This document shows, piece by piece, positions 4,858 to 5,249 of a stretch of DNA of 5,249 bases. This stretch comes from Halovenus sp. (GTDB taxonomy: Archaea; Halobacteriota; Halobacteria; Halobacteriales; Haloarculaceae), in contig JAQCNR010000278.1 of the NCBI GenBank assembly GCA_028274925.1, forward strand, positions 1-5,249. Reading direction: 5' to 3'. The position numbers and the translations under genes are program-made. Under the pieces are notes generated by a model that was not told where the DNA came from, did not search any database, and saw nothing but the letters and a program-made list of their open reading frames with translations. How positions within the stretch are numbered: the stretch's first letter is position 1; each line of letters opens with the position of its first letter.

Positions 4858-5127
4858 ATGGCAACCGAAGGACCTCCCGAAGAAACCAAGGTCAGCGACC
4901 GGGGAATGGTCACCATTCCAGCGACCCTCCGACGACGCCTCGATATCGAACCGGGTGATAAACTTCGGTGGACCATTGACGACGACGGAGAACTCTCTGT
5001 GGAGGTCGTCAAAGAGCGACGCGGTGCGTTCGACGACTTCGAACCGGTCGCGATGGGCGGCGGTGGCTCTGAAACGCACGACATCGCCAGACACGAGAAC
5101 GATTCCCCGCTCTCGGAGCGTGACTGA
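4858..5127 (+). CDS. AbrB/MazE/SpoVT-type antitoxin (VapB-like)
   Basis: An 89-residue DNA-binding antitoxin. Residues 10-51 are a SpoVT-AbrB swapped-hairpin domain: VSDRGMVTIPATLRRRL (12-28), then IEPGDKLRW (30-38), an acidic turn DDDGE and the strand LSVEVV. The tail (52-89), with GAFDDFEPV, MGGGGSETHD and an acidic end, is where such antitoxins bind and block the toxin. The next gene, a PIN-domain protein, overlaps by one base (TGATG), the usual antitoxin-first order. I chose the ATG at 4858 because the AbrB core starts about ten residues later; the in-frame ATG at 4831 would add nine residues of unlikely composition and lies in the probable promoter. Autorepression with the toxin is expected from the family. 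It is divergent from the YlbF gene and may be an accessory module. Confidence 0.92.
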   Translation: MATEGPPEETKVSDRGMVTIPATLRRRLDIEPGDKLRWTIDDDGELSVEVVKERRGAFDDFEPVAMGGGGSETHDIARHENDSPLSERD

Positions 5128-5249
5128 TGGCGGTCGCGGTCGTCGATACGGGCGTGCTCGTTGGAATGGCAGATACTGACGACAAGCACCACGACGTTGC
5201 GATGGAGATTGTCCGCGGGATGGACCACGGCGACCTCCCGACCGGACGA
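5127..5249 (+). CDS. PIN-domain ribonuclease toxin (VapC-like), N-terminal part, 3' end outside window
   Basis: The first 41 codons are present. VVDTGVLVGMADTDDKHHDVA (5-25) is the typical opening of a PIN domain: a hydrophobic strand ending in the first metal-binding acidic residue Asp7, then Thr/Gly-Val-Leu, and a helix preceded by an Asp-Asp-x-His-His segment. PIN toxins are Mg-dependent RNases that cut tRNA, rRNA or mRNA; the target here cannot be read. The remaining catalytic acids lie beyond the edge, so I cannot say whether the gene is intact. GGAG (5115-5118), eight bases before the ATG, is a good SD, and the start overlaps the antitoxin stop by one base, suggesting coupled translation. 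Confidence 0.9.
   Translation, partial: MAVAVVDTGVLVGMADTDDKHHDVAMEIVRGMDHGDLPTGR

Noticed and set aside
4741..5094. In-frame N-terminal extension of the YlbF gene up to 5094
   Set aside because: It runs antisense through the antitoxin gene, its translation lacks family similarity, and the YlbF core begins shortly after the ATG at 4740.

Overview
The window looks like chromosomal DNA of a haloarchaeon (class Halobacteria). The genes are GC-rich, the proteins are strongly acidic, and the 5' end of archaeal elongation factor 1-alpha sits directly downstream of a homoserine dehydrogenase gene. Promoters show the haloarchaeal pattern: an AT-rich TATA element about 26-28 nt upstream of the start codon where the transcript appears leaderless, and strong GGAGGTGA-type Shine-Dalgarno sites in front of genes inside an operon. 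I cannot name the genus from the sequence alone. Distances to TATA elements and transcription starts below are counted from sequence; none has been measured.

Layout. Six genes lie on the minus strand, read from right to left: a YlbF-family helical protein (4740-4345), a UlaG-like metallo-beta-lactamase-fold hydrolase (4305-3475), a 417-residue acidic coiled-coil protein of unknown function (3414-2161), a double-ACT-domain amino-acid-binding protein (2070-1537), homoserine dehydrogenase hom (1540-599) and the first 141 codons of EF-1 alpha (424-1, running off the left edge). On the plus strand at the right edge is a divergent toxin-antitoxin pair: an AbrB-type antitoxin (4858-5127) and the first 41 codons of a PIN-domain VapC-type toxin (5127-5249, running off the right edge).

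How they may work together. The ACT gene and hom overlap by four bases (ATGA), and hom has a perfect SD inside the ACT gene. Hom is a short form without the C-terminal ACT domain found in many bacterial enzymes, so the ACT protein is a natural candidate for an allosteric subunit supplied in trans for threonine/methionine synthesis. EF-1 alpha has its own BRE/TATA-like promoter. The YlbF and hydrolase genes are 39 bp apart and may be co-transcribed. The coiled-coil gene has a TATA-like element placed for a leaderless mRNA. The antitoxin and toxin genes overlap by one base (TGATG), and two ACATGT palindromes 12 bp apart in the divergent promoter region could be their operator.

Most notable: a C-terminal coiled coil in the 417-residue protein with 31 consecutive a/d positions in strict 3-4 spacing and only one polar core residue, and a possible leaderless 11-codon mini-ORF that carries the Shine-Dalgarno of the ACT gene and ends in an ATGA overlap with it. 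There is no CRISPR array, transposon or rRNA, I recognised no tRNA, and no gap between genes exceeds 300 bp.
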